DNA of 64,000 nt, from positions 1 through 64,000 of the forward strand of contig JAFZQX010000046.1 of NCBI GenBank assembly GCA_017620205.1. Direction: 5' to 3'. Every line of letters begins with the position of its first letter. Positions within the stretch are counted from its first letter, which is position 1. A program made the position numbers and the translations under genes. This document shows positions 41,534 through 48,330 of the stretch, piece after piece. The notes under the pieces were generated by a model. That model saw nothing but the letters and a program-made list of their open reading frames with translations, was not told the origin of the DNA and ran no database searches. Origin of the DNA: Clostridia bacterium. Lineage in GTDB: Bacteria > Bacillota > Clostridia > UMGS1883 > UMGS1540.

Positions 41534-41859
41534 CAGATTTTCTCAAACCTGTCAACATCTAAAACAAAAATTGTTGCACCGCCCGCGTCAACCTCAATGG
41601 GGCGGTTTGACATAATTTCAGCCATACCTACAGACATGGGTGAAACCATTATTTTCTTTCTTGTTGAACATGTTTTCTCAAATATTTTAATTGCTTCGTC
41701 AACTTTTTCTTCTTCAACGCCTACAATCAAAGTGACATTTCCTGCGCGGAGAAAACCACCTGTTGTTGCAAGCTTTGTAACAGAAAAGCCCGCTGTGTTT
41801 AAATCCGTTATTGCTTTATTTACATCTTCGTTGTGAATAATTGAAATAATAAGTTTCAT
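41533..41859 (-). CDS. darA: PII-like cyclic-di-AMP receptor DarA/PstA
   Basis: 108 residues, family length. KLIISIIHNEDVNKAI, TKLATTGGFLRAGNVTLIVG and MPTSVG-like SPMSVGMAE, with an EVDAGGATIFVLDVDRFE end, identify DarA. Trimeric c-di-AMP binding protein of Firmicutes with an as yet indirect regulatory role. First gene of darA-holB-ricT, with its own TTGCAT-17-TATAAT promoter. Confidence 0.94.
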   Translation of the reverse strand: MKLIISIIHNEDVNKAITDLNTAGFSVTKLATTGGFLRAGNVTLIVGVEEEKVDEAIKIFEKTCSTRKKIMVSPMSVGMAEIMSNRPIEVDAGGATIFVLDVDRFEKI

Positions 41860-41895
41860 ATAAAATCCTCCTTAAAGACATAAATTTACACATAT

Positions 41896-41924
41896 ATTAT
41901 ATTATATTTATCGTTAAAATGCAA
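41896..41924 (-). promoter_or_regulatory. Promoter of darA-holB-ricT
   Basis: Minus strand TTGCAT (41924-41919), 17 bases, TATAAT (41901-41896). AAGGAGG lies just before the darA start. Confidence 0.65.
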
Positions 41925-42038
41925 TGTTTTTTTCCCTTATATCAAGAAATATTCAATAAATTCCAAAAACTGTTGAAAACACCTTTATATTATGATAAAA
42001 TAATAGAAATTGCATTTTTAATGAATAAGGTGATTAAA

Positions 42039-42107
42039 ATGAAATTAGGTATTGTAAAAAATCGGGTGTTTTCATATATCATCATATATCTCTATAAATC
42101 GCATTAA
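42039..42107 (+). other. 22-codon ORF with full expression signals, possible 5' stub of a disrupted gene
   Basis: A TTGAAA-17-TAAAAT promoter (41973-42001, extended TGA) and AAGGTGAT Shine-Dalgarno precede ATG 42039. The ORF reads MKLGIVKNRVFSYIIIYL and ends at TAA 42105-42107. Intact signals in front of such a short ORF, right next to the mobile element, suggest a native gene whose remainder was displaced by insertion. A genuine small peptide is also possible. Confidence 0.35.
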
Positions 42108-42162
42108 AACGGCGCTTTTCAAGGTTTTTCAAAAATCACAATCCCCATATATTTCTATGTTA

Positions 42163-42204
42163 TGCCATGCTATTCTATGGCAAATTGGCGTAAAAATTGG
42201 CGTA
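42163..42204. repeat. Candidate element end: inverted TGCCAT/ATGGCA plus direct AATTGGCGTA repeats
   Basis: TGCCAT (42163-42168) and ATGGCA (42177-42182) are inverted around 8 bases. Two direct copies of AATTGGCGTA follow at 42183-42192 and 42195-42204. A further ATTGGCGT occurs at 42525-42532. Such clustered short repeats are typical of tyrosine-recombinase arm/core sites, but no integrase is in the window. Confidence 0.45.
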
Positions 42205-42337
42205 GAGAGTCTGACACACAAACTGAATAATCTTTTAATCTTTATATATTAAGATAAGCTTACTGTTAGTTTTAATACTCCTGCTGATAGTGGGCTTATT
42301 TTAGTGTCTTGGTTATATAAGAAAAAACGCTAATCTT

Positions 42338-42366
42338 TTGACCTTTTTCTTTTAAAGTGATATAAT
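42338..42366 (+). promoter_or_regulatory. Promoter before the DUF4238 remnant
   Basis: TTGACC (42338-42343), 17 bases, TATAAT (42361-42366) preceded by TGA. Intact although the gene behind it is truncated. Confidence 0.7.
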
Positions 42367-42385
42367 ATTTTGGGTGATTTAAGTT

Positions 42386-42475
42386 ATGGGAAAAAACCAA
42401 CATTACGTTCCCCGATTTTACTTGAAATTATTTTCAAATGATTCTAAGAGTATTGGGACATGGGTTTCTAAATAG
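42386..42475 (+). pseudogene. N-terminal remnant of a DUF4238-family protein
   Basis: ATG 42386 opens a 29-codon frame, MGKNQHYVPRFYLKLFSND and a short tail, ending at TAG 42473-42475. The KNQHYVPRFYLK motif is the hallmark N-terminus of DUF4238 proteins, which are normally about 250-350 residues. No continuation of the family is visible in any frame downstream. I therefore read it as a decayed or truncated gene with its promoter still intact. It lies between the ATTGGCGT repeats at the left edge of the element. Confidence 0.7.
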
Positions 42476-42541
42476 GTTAGTTATATCAAATGAAAAAGAA
42501 ACGGTGTAGTCGTATTTAATCTTTATTGGCGTGACAATATT

Positions 42542-42573
42542 GACAGTCTATAAAAATATAGGCTGTCTTTTTT
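42542..42573 (+). terminator. Terminator upstream of repA
   Basis: GACAGTCTATA (42542-42552) pairs with TATAGGCTGTC (42557-42567, one G-U pair) around AAAA, followed by six T. It insulates repA from transcription entering from the left or acts as a leader attenuator. Confidence 0.8.
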
Positions 42574-42607
42574 AATATAAAAAAATAAATAAACGGAGGT
42601 ACAAAAC

Positions 42608-43618
42608 ATGGCTGTGGAATTTGATTATTTCTACGGAAGCGAAGCAGAGCAATACGCCTTTTACAGAATACCGAAGCTGCTTATTACTTCGCCTATGTTC
42701 AAGAAAGTGTCCGACGGCGCAAAGCTTTTGTATGGCTTAATGCTTGACCGTATGTGTCTTTCTGTCAAAAACGGTTGGGTTGACGAGGGAAACCGGGCAT
42801 ATATATATTTCACTACAAACGATGTAATGGAGCAGATGAACTGCGGGACGGAAAAAGCAACAAAAATGCTCGCTGAGCTTGACGGCGAAAAGGGAATAGG
42901 TTTAATAGAACGCAGAAAACAGGGACAGGGAAAGCCCGCTTTGGTCTATTTAAAGAAGTTCTATACCGAAGATGAAAGCAATCGAAAAGGCAGACTTTCG
43001 GAAACCGAAAGTCAAGACTTCGGGAAATCGAAAGTCAAGACTTTTGAAAATCGAAATTCAAGAGTTTCGGAAACCGAAATACAAGACTTTCGGAAATCGA
43101 AATCTAATAATACTGATAATAGTTATACTGAATATAATAATACTGAATCTATCAATCATATCATATCATATCCAAACAACAAAGAAGAATATGACGCCGC
43201 CGAAGCCGATACGGTGATTGATACGATAGGATGGATAAACGAGCGCACAAAGTATAAAAAAATCATTAAAGCAAATATTGAGTATGATATTTTGTGTGAA
43301 AGATACGAAAAGGAATGGCTTGATGAAATAGTTGCGCTTATGGTAGATGTCGTGTGCAGAAAAGAGCCGTATATACGCATAAACAAACAAGACTATCCCC
43401 ATGACGCAGTAAAAAGCAGGTTTTTGAGTATAAACAGCAATCATATTGAATACATATATCTCGCTTTGAGAGAAAACAGTTCAAATGTCCGTAATATACG
43501 GGCATTTTTAATTACAACTATTTACAGGTCTTTTGAAACCTCAAATAATTGGTTTTCCGCAAAAGTAAACTACGATTTGAAAAACGGAAACAGAGCGGGG
43601 GTGTCGGCAGATGAGTGA
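42608..43618 (+). CDS. repA: RepA_N-type replication initiator
   Basis: 336 residues; ACGGAGG upstream of the ATG. N-terminal RepA_N winged-helix domain (about 1-120): FYRIPKLLITSPMFKKVSDGAKLLYGLMLDRM, shown in part by FYRIPKLLI and LLYGLMLDRM, then TTNDVMEQMNCGTEKATKML. The middle (about 128-178) is a low-complexity linker encoded by the iteron-like DNA repeats. The C-terminal domain (about 205-325, IGWINERTKYKKI onward) matches the DUF6017-type region of these initiators. Such proteins start theta replication of plasmids and of excised integrative elements. Stop overlaps the next start (ATGA). Confidence 0.9.
   Translation: MAVEFDYFYGSEAEQYAFYRIPKLLITSPMFKKVSDGAKLLYGLMLDRMCLSVKNGWVDEGNRAYIYFTTNDVMEQMNCGTEKATKMLAELDGEKGIGLIERRKQGQGKPALVYLKKFYTEDESNRKGRLSETESQDFGKSKVKTFENRNSRVSETEIQDFRKSKSNNTDNSYTEYNNTESINHIISYPNNKEEYDAAEADTVIDTIGWINERTKYKKIIKANIEYDILCERYEKEWLDEIVALMVDVVCRKEPYIRINKQDYPHDAVKSRFLSINSNHIEYIYLALRENSSNVRNIRAFLITTIYRSFETSNNWFSAKVNYDLKNGNRAGVSADE
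42991..43104 (+). repeat. Five tandem 22/23-bp iteron-like repeats inside repA
   Basis: Units run 42991-43012 (22 bp), 43013-43035, 43036-43058, 43059-43081 and 43082-43104 (23 bp each). Each has a core like CGGAAATCGAAA, and the first contains the palindrome ACTTTCGG-AAA-CCGAAAGT. Because 23 is not a multiple of three, the repeat is conserved as DNA rather than as peptide. RepA_N replicons are known to carry their origin inside the rep gene, so this is the probable oriV. Confidence 0.85.
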
Positions 43619-43817
43619 TTTGCACAAAAATTATCAAATGCTTGCAAGAGCAATAGTGGTTCAGGCAATCAAGGATTACAGATACAGCGGAAATGATGAG
43701 GTAAGAAAATCTATCGAAGAATTCTTCAGATCCGGTTATTTTTCGCTGCTGTGTGACTATGACGGCAACGAACTGATACGAAAATTAAGAAGGGAAAGGC
43801 TGATGAAAATTGGGTAA
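43611..43817 (+). CDS. Small hypothetical protein between repA and parA
   Basis: 68 residues (YQMLARAIVVQAIKDYRYSG, EEFFRSGYFSLLCDYDG). It starts inside the repA stop (overlap 8 bases) and ends 8 bases into parA, so it is translationally coupled on both sides. Mostly helical and charged; no family that I can name. Confidence 0.7.
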   Translation: MSDLHKNYQMLARAIVVQAIKDYRYSGNDEVRKSIEEFFRSGYFSLLCDYDGNELIRKLRRERLMKIG

Positions 43818-44628
43818 AGTAATTGCGGTGGCAAACCAAAAGGGCGGAGTTGGCAAAACCACAACAACCATAAATCTTGGTATAGGACTTGTAAACGAGG
43901 GGAAAAAGGTACTGCTTATAGATTGCGACGCACAGGGCAGTTTGACGCAGAGCTTGGGTTATCAGGAACCTGACAAGCTGAGCGTTACTCTTTCAACCCT
44001 CATGCAAAAGACGATAGAGGAACAGCCTATAAAGCAGGGCGAGGGCATATTGCGCCATAACGAAGGCGTTGATCTTGTACCGGCAAACATAGAGCTTTCG
44101 GGCATGGAAACAGCGCTTGTAAACGTGATGAGCCGTGAAAGAGTGCTTAAAAACTATATCGACTCGGTAAAAGAAAATTACGATTATGTGCTTATTGACT
44201 GCACACCGTCACTCGGTATGCTGACAATAAATTCACTTGCGGCGGCAGATGAGGTGATTATTCCCGTGCAGGCGCACTACCTGCCGCTTAAAGGTTTAGA
44301 GCAGCTCGTTTCAACTGTAACCAAAGTTCAGCGCCAGATAAATCCGGACTTAAAATTCAACGGCATATTGGTTACAATGGTAGACCGCAGAACGCTGTAT
44401 AACAAAGAGGTTTCATCGGTAATAAGGCTGAACTACGGTAAATACCTGAAAATCTTTAAAACGGAGATACCTCATACTGTCAAGGCTGCTGAGGCTTCGG
44501 CTGTAGGAAAAAGCGTTTATGCGTATGACAGCAAGGGACTTGCGGCGGAAGCGTACAGAAATCTGACAAAGGAGGTGCTTGATAATGGCAAACATAGGGA
44601 TAAACATCGGGAAGACTACACTCGATGA
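43810..44628 (+). CDS. parA: ParA/Soj-type partition ATPase
   Basis: 272 residues from a TTG start. Deviant Walker A NQKGGVGKTTTTINLG near the N-terminus, Walker A' LLIDCDAQGSLTQSLG, Walker B YVLIDCTPSLGMLT, and DRRTLYNKEV. It partitions the element when it replicates, with ParB. A TTG start overlapping the upstream ORF suggests coupling. Confidence 0.94.
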   Translation: MGKVIAVANQKGGVGKTTTTINLGIGLVNEGKKVLLIDCDAQGSLTQSLGYQEPDKLSVTLSTLMQKTIEEQPIKQGEGILRHNEGVDLVPANIELSGMETALVNVMSRERVLKNYIDSVKENYDYVLIDCTPSLGMLTINSLAAADEVIIPVQAHYLPLKGLEQLVSTVTKVQRQINPDLKFNGILVTMVDRRTLYNKEVSSVIRLNYGKYLKIFKTEIPHTVKAAEASAVGKSVYAYDSKGLAAEAYRNLTKEVLDNGKHRDKHREDYTR

Positions 44629-45505
44629 CTTGTTTAAAACAGACGAGGGCAGAAAAGCGGAAGAAATAAAGTCTGTTAAAATCGAGGAATTAAAACCGTT
44701 TGTGGACCAGCCGTTTAAAGTTCTTGAAGATGAAAGCATGGACGAGCTTGTCGAAAGTATAAAACAAAACGGTATTTTGTCGCCGATACTTGTAAGGACG
44801 CACCCGGACGGAGGTTATGAAATCATATCTGGACACAGACGTGTTCACGCCTGTAAACTGGCAGGAATACCTGAAATTCCAACGGTCATTAAAGAGCTTG
44901 ACGATGATACGGCAATTATCCGTCTTGTTGACAGCAATTTGCAAAGAGAAAACATATTGCCGAGCGAGAGGGCAAAAGCGTATGAAATGAAGCTTGAAGC
45001 CATGAAAAGGCAAGGCGCGAGAACTGATTTAACTTGTGACCAATTTGGTCACAAGTTGGAAAATAAAAAAAGTGTTGAAATAATGGCTGAAAACTCAGTT
45101 GATAGTCGCAACCAAATACAGCGCTACATACGCCTTACAAACCTTATAGAACCAATACTTGATATGGTTGACAATAAGGAGATTGCTTTAAATGCCGCCG
45201 TTGAATTATCTTATCTCGGCTCAAAGGCTCAAAGCGAGGTTTTGTATGCTATTGAGAGTGAGGCAACAGCACCGTCTATTGAACAAGCAAAGAAGATACG
45301 CAAATTTAGTGACGATGACAGATTAAATCCCGATGTGATTCTTTCTATTATGCAGGAACAAAAACCCGATAAAGTTAAAATAACACTTAATAATGAACAG
45401 CTTAAAAAGTTTTTCCCAAAGAACTATACCAAAAAGCAGATGGAGGATATTATTATAAAACTGCTTGAAAATTGGCATCGTAAAAGAGAAGATAAGGAGA
45501 GATAG
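44585..45505 (+). CDS. parB: ParB/Noc-type partition protein
   Basis: 306 residues from ATG 44585 (AAAGGAGG 8 bases upstream), overlapping the end of parA. ParB/Srx-like CTPase domain: VDQPFKVLEDESMDEL, NGILSPILVRTH, ISGHRRVHACKLAG, DSNLQRENILPSERAKAYE. Central helix-turn-helix region about 160-215 (SRNQIQRYIRLTNLI). It loads at parS and interacts with ParA. A perfect palindrome lies within its coding sequence (45031-45057). Confidence 0.93.
   Translation: MANIGINIGKTTLDDLFKTDEGRKAEEIKSVKIEELKPFVDQPFKVLEDESMDELVESIKQNGILSPILVRTHPDGGYEIISGHRRVHACKLAGIPEIPTVIKELDDDTAIIRLVDSNLQRENILPSERAKAYEMKLEAMKRQGARTDLTCDQFGHKLENKKSVEIMAENSVDSRNQIQRYIRLTNLIEPILDMVDNKEIALNAAVELSYLGSKAQSEVLYAIESEATAPSIEQAKKIRKFSDDDRLNPDVILSIMQEQKPDKVKITLNNEQLKKFFPKNYTKKQMEDIIIKLLENWHRKREDKER
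45031..45057. repeat. Perfect 11-bp inverted repeat inside parB
   Basis: AACTTGTGACC (45031-45041) and GGTCACAAGTT (45047-45057) flank AATTT. Perfect arms of this length in coding DNA are unusual. Candidate parS or operator site; no second copy was noticed in the window. Confidence 0.8.
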
Positions 45506-45507
45506 AA

Positions 45508-45642
45508 ATGAAAACCGTGATATTTTTATTGATTGCTTTCGTACTCGGAGCAATATTTGGCATGGGAACCATGTGCTGCCTTGTTATATCGGGCAGAGAG
45601 GACAGAAAAATTGAAAACGCAAAGAAGGCGGGCACGGAATAA
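45508..45642 (+). CDS. DUF3789-type small membrane protein
   Basis: 44 residues. One transmembrane helix (VIFLLIAFVLGAIFGMGTMC) followed by CLVISGREDRKIENAKK. The short helix-plus-GRxDR tail matches DUF3789 proteins common in Firmicute conjugative elements. AAGGAGAG Shine-Dalgarno overlaps the parB end. Function unknown. Confidence 0.75.
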   Translation: MKTVIFLLIAFVLGAIFGMGTMCCLVISGREDRKIENAKKAGTE

Positions 45643-45675
45643 ATGTGTTCGTCTTTTTTTATGGAGGTTTGACGT

Positions 45676-45933
45676 ATGGATTTCAGAAAAAATGCAGGAT
45701 ATATAATTGTAAATGCGATTACCATAGGCGAATCGGAAATTGTTTTGGGTGTTCACGAAAGTCTCCCAAACAGTTTTGTGACTTGGGAGTGTAATAACAA
45801 GAAGGATTACTATTGGGGACATTATCATACAAGCCTTATTGCGGCTCAAAAGGACTTTTGTAAGCGCGGCTTGGAGAAAGCAAAGTTTTATGAGGTTTTA
45901 AAAAATAATAAAGAACCGGAAAAGGAAAGGTGA
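45676..45933 (+). CDS. Hypothetical conserved element protein A
   Basis: 85 residues; GGAGG 8 bases before ATG. The N-terminus AGYIIVNAITIGESEIVLG is paralogous to that of the next gene product. WGHYHTSLIAAQKDFCKRGL is a likely helical end. Not recognised beyond its recurrence here; probably cytoplasmic. It ends in Lys-Glu-Arg, encoded by GAA-AGG-TGA, which contributes to the next gene's ribosome site. Confidence 0.7.
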   Translation: MDFRKNAGYIIVNAITIGESEIVLGVHESLPNSFVTWECNNKKDYYWGHYHTSLIAAQKDFCKRGLEKAKFYEVLKNNKEPEKER

Positions 45934-45938
45934 TTTTA

Positions 45939-46568
45939 ATGAATGAAACAGAAAATAAAGTGAGAAAAGCCGGCGATTATACGGTTATAAACTCAATGAA
46001 AATAGGCGGGCGCGAGGTTGTGCTCGGCGAGAACATGGACGATACAAACGGGAATTTCTATCTTGTTGCAGACTATGAAAGCAACGAAATCTTTGAAATG
46101 TACCGAAATGTTTATGTTTCGGGAGATTATGTTGAAATGGCGGAAATGTTCGCAAAAAGGATAACGGAAGAAATAGAAAAGCTCAAAAACATGGCTGACA
46201 GGAGTACAAGCGTTATAACAAAAGAAGCCTGCATACCTATCAGTAATGAATCGTTTGAGGGTAAGATTATTGTGTTAAAGCCTGAAAGGATAAGCCCCGA
46301 ATACAGGAACGAGCATTATCAGATAGTACGCTGTACGGGCGGCAACGGCGCAAAAGCAGAAGGTATCGGCACATCGGTATTCTGTGAAGAACTGTTTTCG
46401 GGCGAGAAAATGAAGTACAGACGCGTTGATGTTATGGGGATACTCAAAGAGGAATACTATCCGGAATGGCTTGCTACTAAATCAGATATTGAAACAAATG
46501 ACAGGATAAGCAAAGAATTACATGACGGGCAGAAGCAAAAACGCTCTGAACCGGGGGTTGAGAGGTGA
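45939..46568 (+). CDS. Hypothetical conserved element protein B
   Basis: 209 residues from ATG 45939 (GGAAAGG 8 bases upstream). The N-terminal about 75 residues (AGDYTVINSMKIGGREVVLG) resemble the upstream protein. The C-terminal about 100 residues (RNEHYQIVRCTGGNGAKAEG, VDVMGILKEEYYPEWL) form a second module common on such elements. Function unknown. Ends in Val-Glu-Arg with GAG-AGG-TGA. Confidence 0.7.
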   Translation: MNETENKVRKAGDYTVINSMKIGGREVVLGENMDDTNGNFYLVADYESNEIFEMYRNVYVSGDYVEMAEMFAKRITEEIEKLKNMADRSTSVITKEACIPISNESFEGKIIVLKPERISPEYRNEHYQIVRCTGGNGAKAEGIGTSVFCEELFSGEKMKYRRVDVMGILKEEYYPEWLATKSDIETNDRISKELHDGQKQKRSEPGVER

Positions 46569-46574
46569 TAGGCT

Positions 46575-46763
46575 GTGGCGGGCAGGAGCAAGCATGATTT
46601 AAAGTATAACAGCAGCGGATGCCTTGACATTACGGCATACGAAGCTCTCCGGCGAGTTCAGAAGGAGGAACGCAGACAGATCATTTCAGAGATGTCTGAA
46701 ATTGCAAGACGGCACGGTTATAGAATTGTTAGCCGTATAAAGCTGAAGGAGATGGATACATAA
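46575..46763 (+). CDS. Small basic hypothetical protein
   Basis: 62 residues from GTG 46575 with GAGAGGTGAT 6 bases upstream. Helical and Arg/Glu-rich (ITAYEALRRVQKEERRQII, IARRHGYRIVSRIKLKEMD). Its TAA overlaps the next ATG by one base (TAATG). No named family recognised. Confidence 0.65.
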   Translation: MAGRSKHDLKYNSSGCLDITAYEALRRVQKEERRQIISEMSEIARRHGYRIVSRIKLKEMDT

Positions 46764-47299
46764 TGGCTAATAAGCACATTGTTTGGTCAGATATAAATTT
46801 AGACCTTGATGATTGGCGGGACGACCTTAAAACAGAATACCCAAATGCTTCTGATGACGAGCTTACGGCAAAAATGTATGAGATAAACGGCTATTACTTG
46901 GATGATGAAAGAGTAAACCTCAACATTCAGCTTCCCGAAAAGATAATCGTAATAGCCGACTTGGGACTTTGGAACGGCAGAGTGCAGGGGTATAAGATGA
47001 TTGACAGTGGCAATATAAAAGACTGTCTGTATTCTGATTGTGATATGAACGAATGGTATGTTGATAACCGCGGCGATTTTCGCTGTACTGCAATTCACCA
47101 TGACGGCACAAACCATTATTTATACCGCGTTTTTAAGGATAATGTCACAGAAAGCCAAATAGACAGATTGCAGGAAAAAATATATGAAGGTAAGGCAACA
47201 AGGCAAGATATTTCCCGCGTAACAAGAAGGCTTGGCGATGATATTGGAGATGTATATGGTTGGAAATTTCCGAAAAGGACACAGGAGGTTGAGAGATAA
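46763..47299 (+). CDS. Hypothetical element protein (antirestriction-region type)
   Basis: 178 residues, starting in a TAATG overlap. Contains NLNIQLPEKIIVIADLGLWN, DMNEWYVDNRGDFRCTAIHH and DGTNHYLYR, then a helical tail. Proteins of this look are widespread on Firmicute conjugative elements without a known role. Its own stop overlaps the next start (TAATG). Confidence 0.7.
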   Translation: MANKHIVWSDINLDLDDWRDDLKTEYPNASDDELTAKMYEINGYYLDDERVNLNIQLPEKIIVIADLGLWNGRVQGYKMIDSGNIKDCLYSDCDMNEWYVDNRGDFRCTAIHHDGTNHYLYRVFKDNVTESQIDRLQEKIYEGKATRQDISRVTRRLGDDIGDVYGWKFPKRTQEVER

Positions 47300-47925
47300 T
47301 GGAACAGAAAGAAATACGCTTTATTGACAGCAACTACAATGACCTGTTCAAGATACCTGACGGCGGGTATGTTTCCGTAAAATACCCTAACGGTAATACT
47401 GACAAGTTACAATGTAGATTTATTGATGATTATCATGCCGAAATTGGCGGTGACGTATATCATATCTGTCAATGGGCGGAAATGATGGAGAAAATCGGAA
47501 TTACATATTCTCCCGCAGAGATTGACGAGAATACTGCTATTAAAGCGGAAAATATAAAGTTTGTAGAGCAGAATTACGGAAAAATAAATCAGGACAAGTT
47601 TTTCAAGACAGATTACGGGTTTGAGGAGATATACTATAACCCCGATTCTACTGCCGGAGGTCAGCTTGTATATAACAAATTCGATTACGATCTGATAAGG
47701 GAAGCTGCCAAGTGGAAAAATGACGTGGTGAGCTTTTTTGATTACCTTAACTATGGTTGCAGACAGTATTTAGTTGATATAGACACACCTGAATTCATGG
47801 ATTGCTTAAAAGAGTTTATAAACAGAACTCCAGACTTTTTAAAAGACAGTGAGGAAACGGCAAACGGAATGTTAAAAGCGGCGTTTAACGAAAAGAAAAA
47901 GCAAAAAAATGAACCCGAAAGGTGA
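47299..47925 (+). CDS. Hypothetical protein with a possible LPD28-like domain
   Basis: 208 residues. The N-terminal about 80 residues (IRFIDSNYNDLFKIPDGG, DDYHAEIGGDVYHICQWAEMM) resemble a polyvalent-protein-associated domain of the LPD28 kind; this is from memory and uncertain. The rest (FGFEEIYYNPDS-like YGFEEIYYNPDST, helical end) is unassigned. Ends Pro-Glu-Arg with GAA-AGG-TGA. Confidence 0.65.
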   Translation: MEQKEIRFIDSNYNDLFKIPDGGYVSVKYPNGNTDKLQCRFIDDYHAEIGGDVYHICQWAEMMEKIGITYSPAEIDENTAIKAENIKFVEQNYGKINQDKFFKTDYGFEEIYYNPDSTAGGQLVYNKFDYDLIREAAKWKNDVVSFFDYLNYGCRQYLVDIDTPEFMDCLKEFINRTPDFLKDSEETANGMLKAAFNEKKKQKNEPER

Positions 47926-47946
47926 GAGCGGAAGGAGTGATTAAAA

Positions 47947-48315
47947 ATGGTTATAGCAAGTGTGCGGTTTCTTACAAACAATCTTGTTGCAGATTTAACC
48001 TGCCGCAGCGCCGACCTTCAGAGCAATTTGCAAAGCATAGGCGTTTTAACGCCGCCTGCCTTAATAAAGCTCGACAACGCAAGAACGCTGCAAATTCAGC
48101 TCACTCCCGACGATAATATGGGTGAAAGGATATGCGGAATAGTAAATCCGAAGAGCGACACACTCGGTAATGTGCAAAAGCTGTGCAGATATGCGTACTG
48201 TATGAACGAACAGCATAAGGAGAGCTTTGTGAGAAAACTCAAAAACGGAGATATAAAATCAGTTTCGCAAGGCATAAAGGAAGCTGAAAAAATGCGAAAC
48301 GATAAAAGTAGGTAG
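47947..48315 (+). CDS. Hypothetical conserved element protein C
   Basis: 122 residues, GGAAGGAG upstream. Contains VADLTCRSADLQSNLQSIGV, ICGIVNPKSDTLGNVQKLC and a helical C-terminus (VSQGIKEAEKMRND). It sits directly before the giant helicase gene, as usual for this class of element. No function known to me. Confidence 0.7.
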   Translation: MVIASVRFLTNNLVADLTCRSADLQSNLQSIGVLTPPALIKLDNARTLQIQLTPDDNMGERICGIVNPKSDTLGNVQKLCRYAYCMNEQHKESFVRKLKNGDIKSVSQGIKEAEKMRNDKSR

Positions 48316-48330
48316 AAAGGGGTGATAAAA

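Noticed and set aside
42991-43104. Repeats considered as a CRISPR array
   Set aside because: Units are directly adjacent with no unique spacers and lie inside an open reading frame; no cas genes are nearby.
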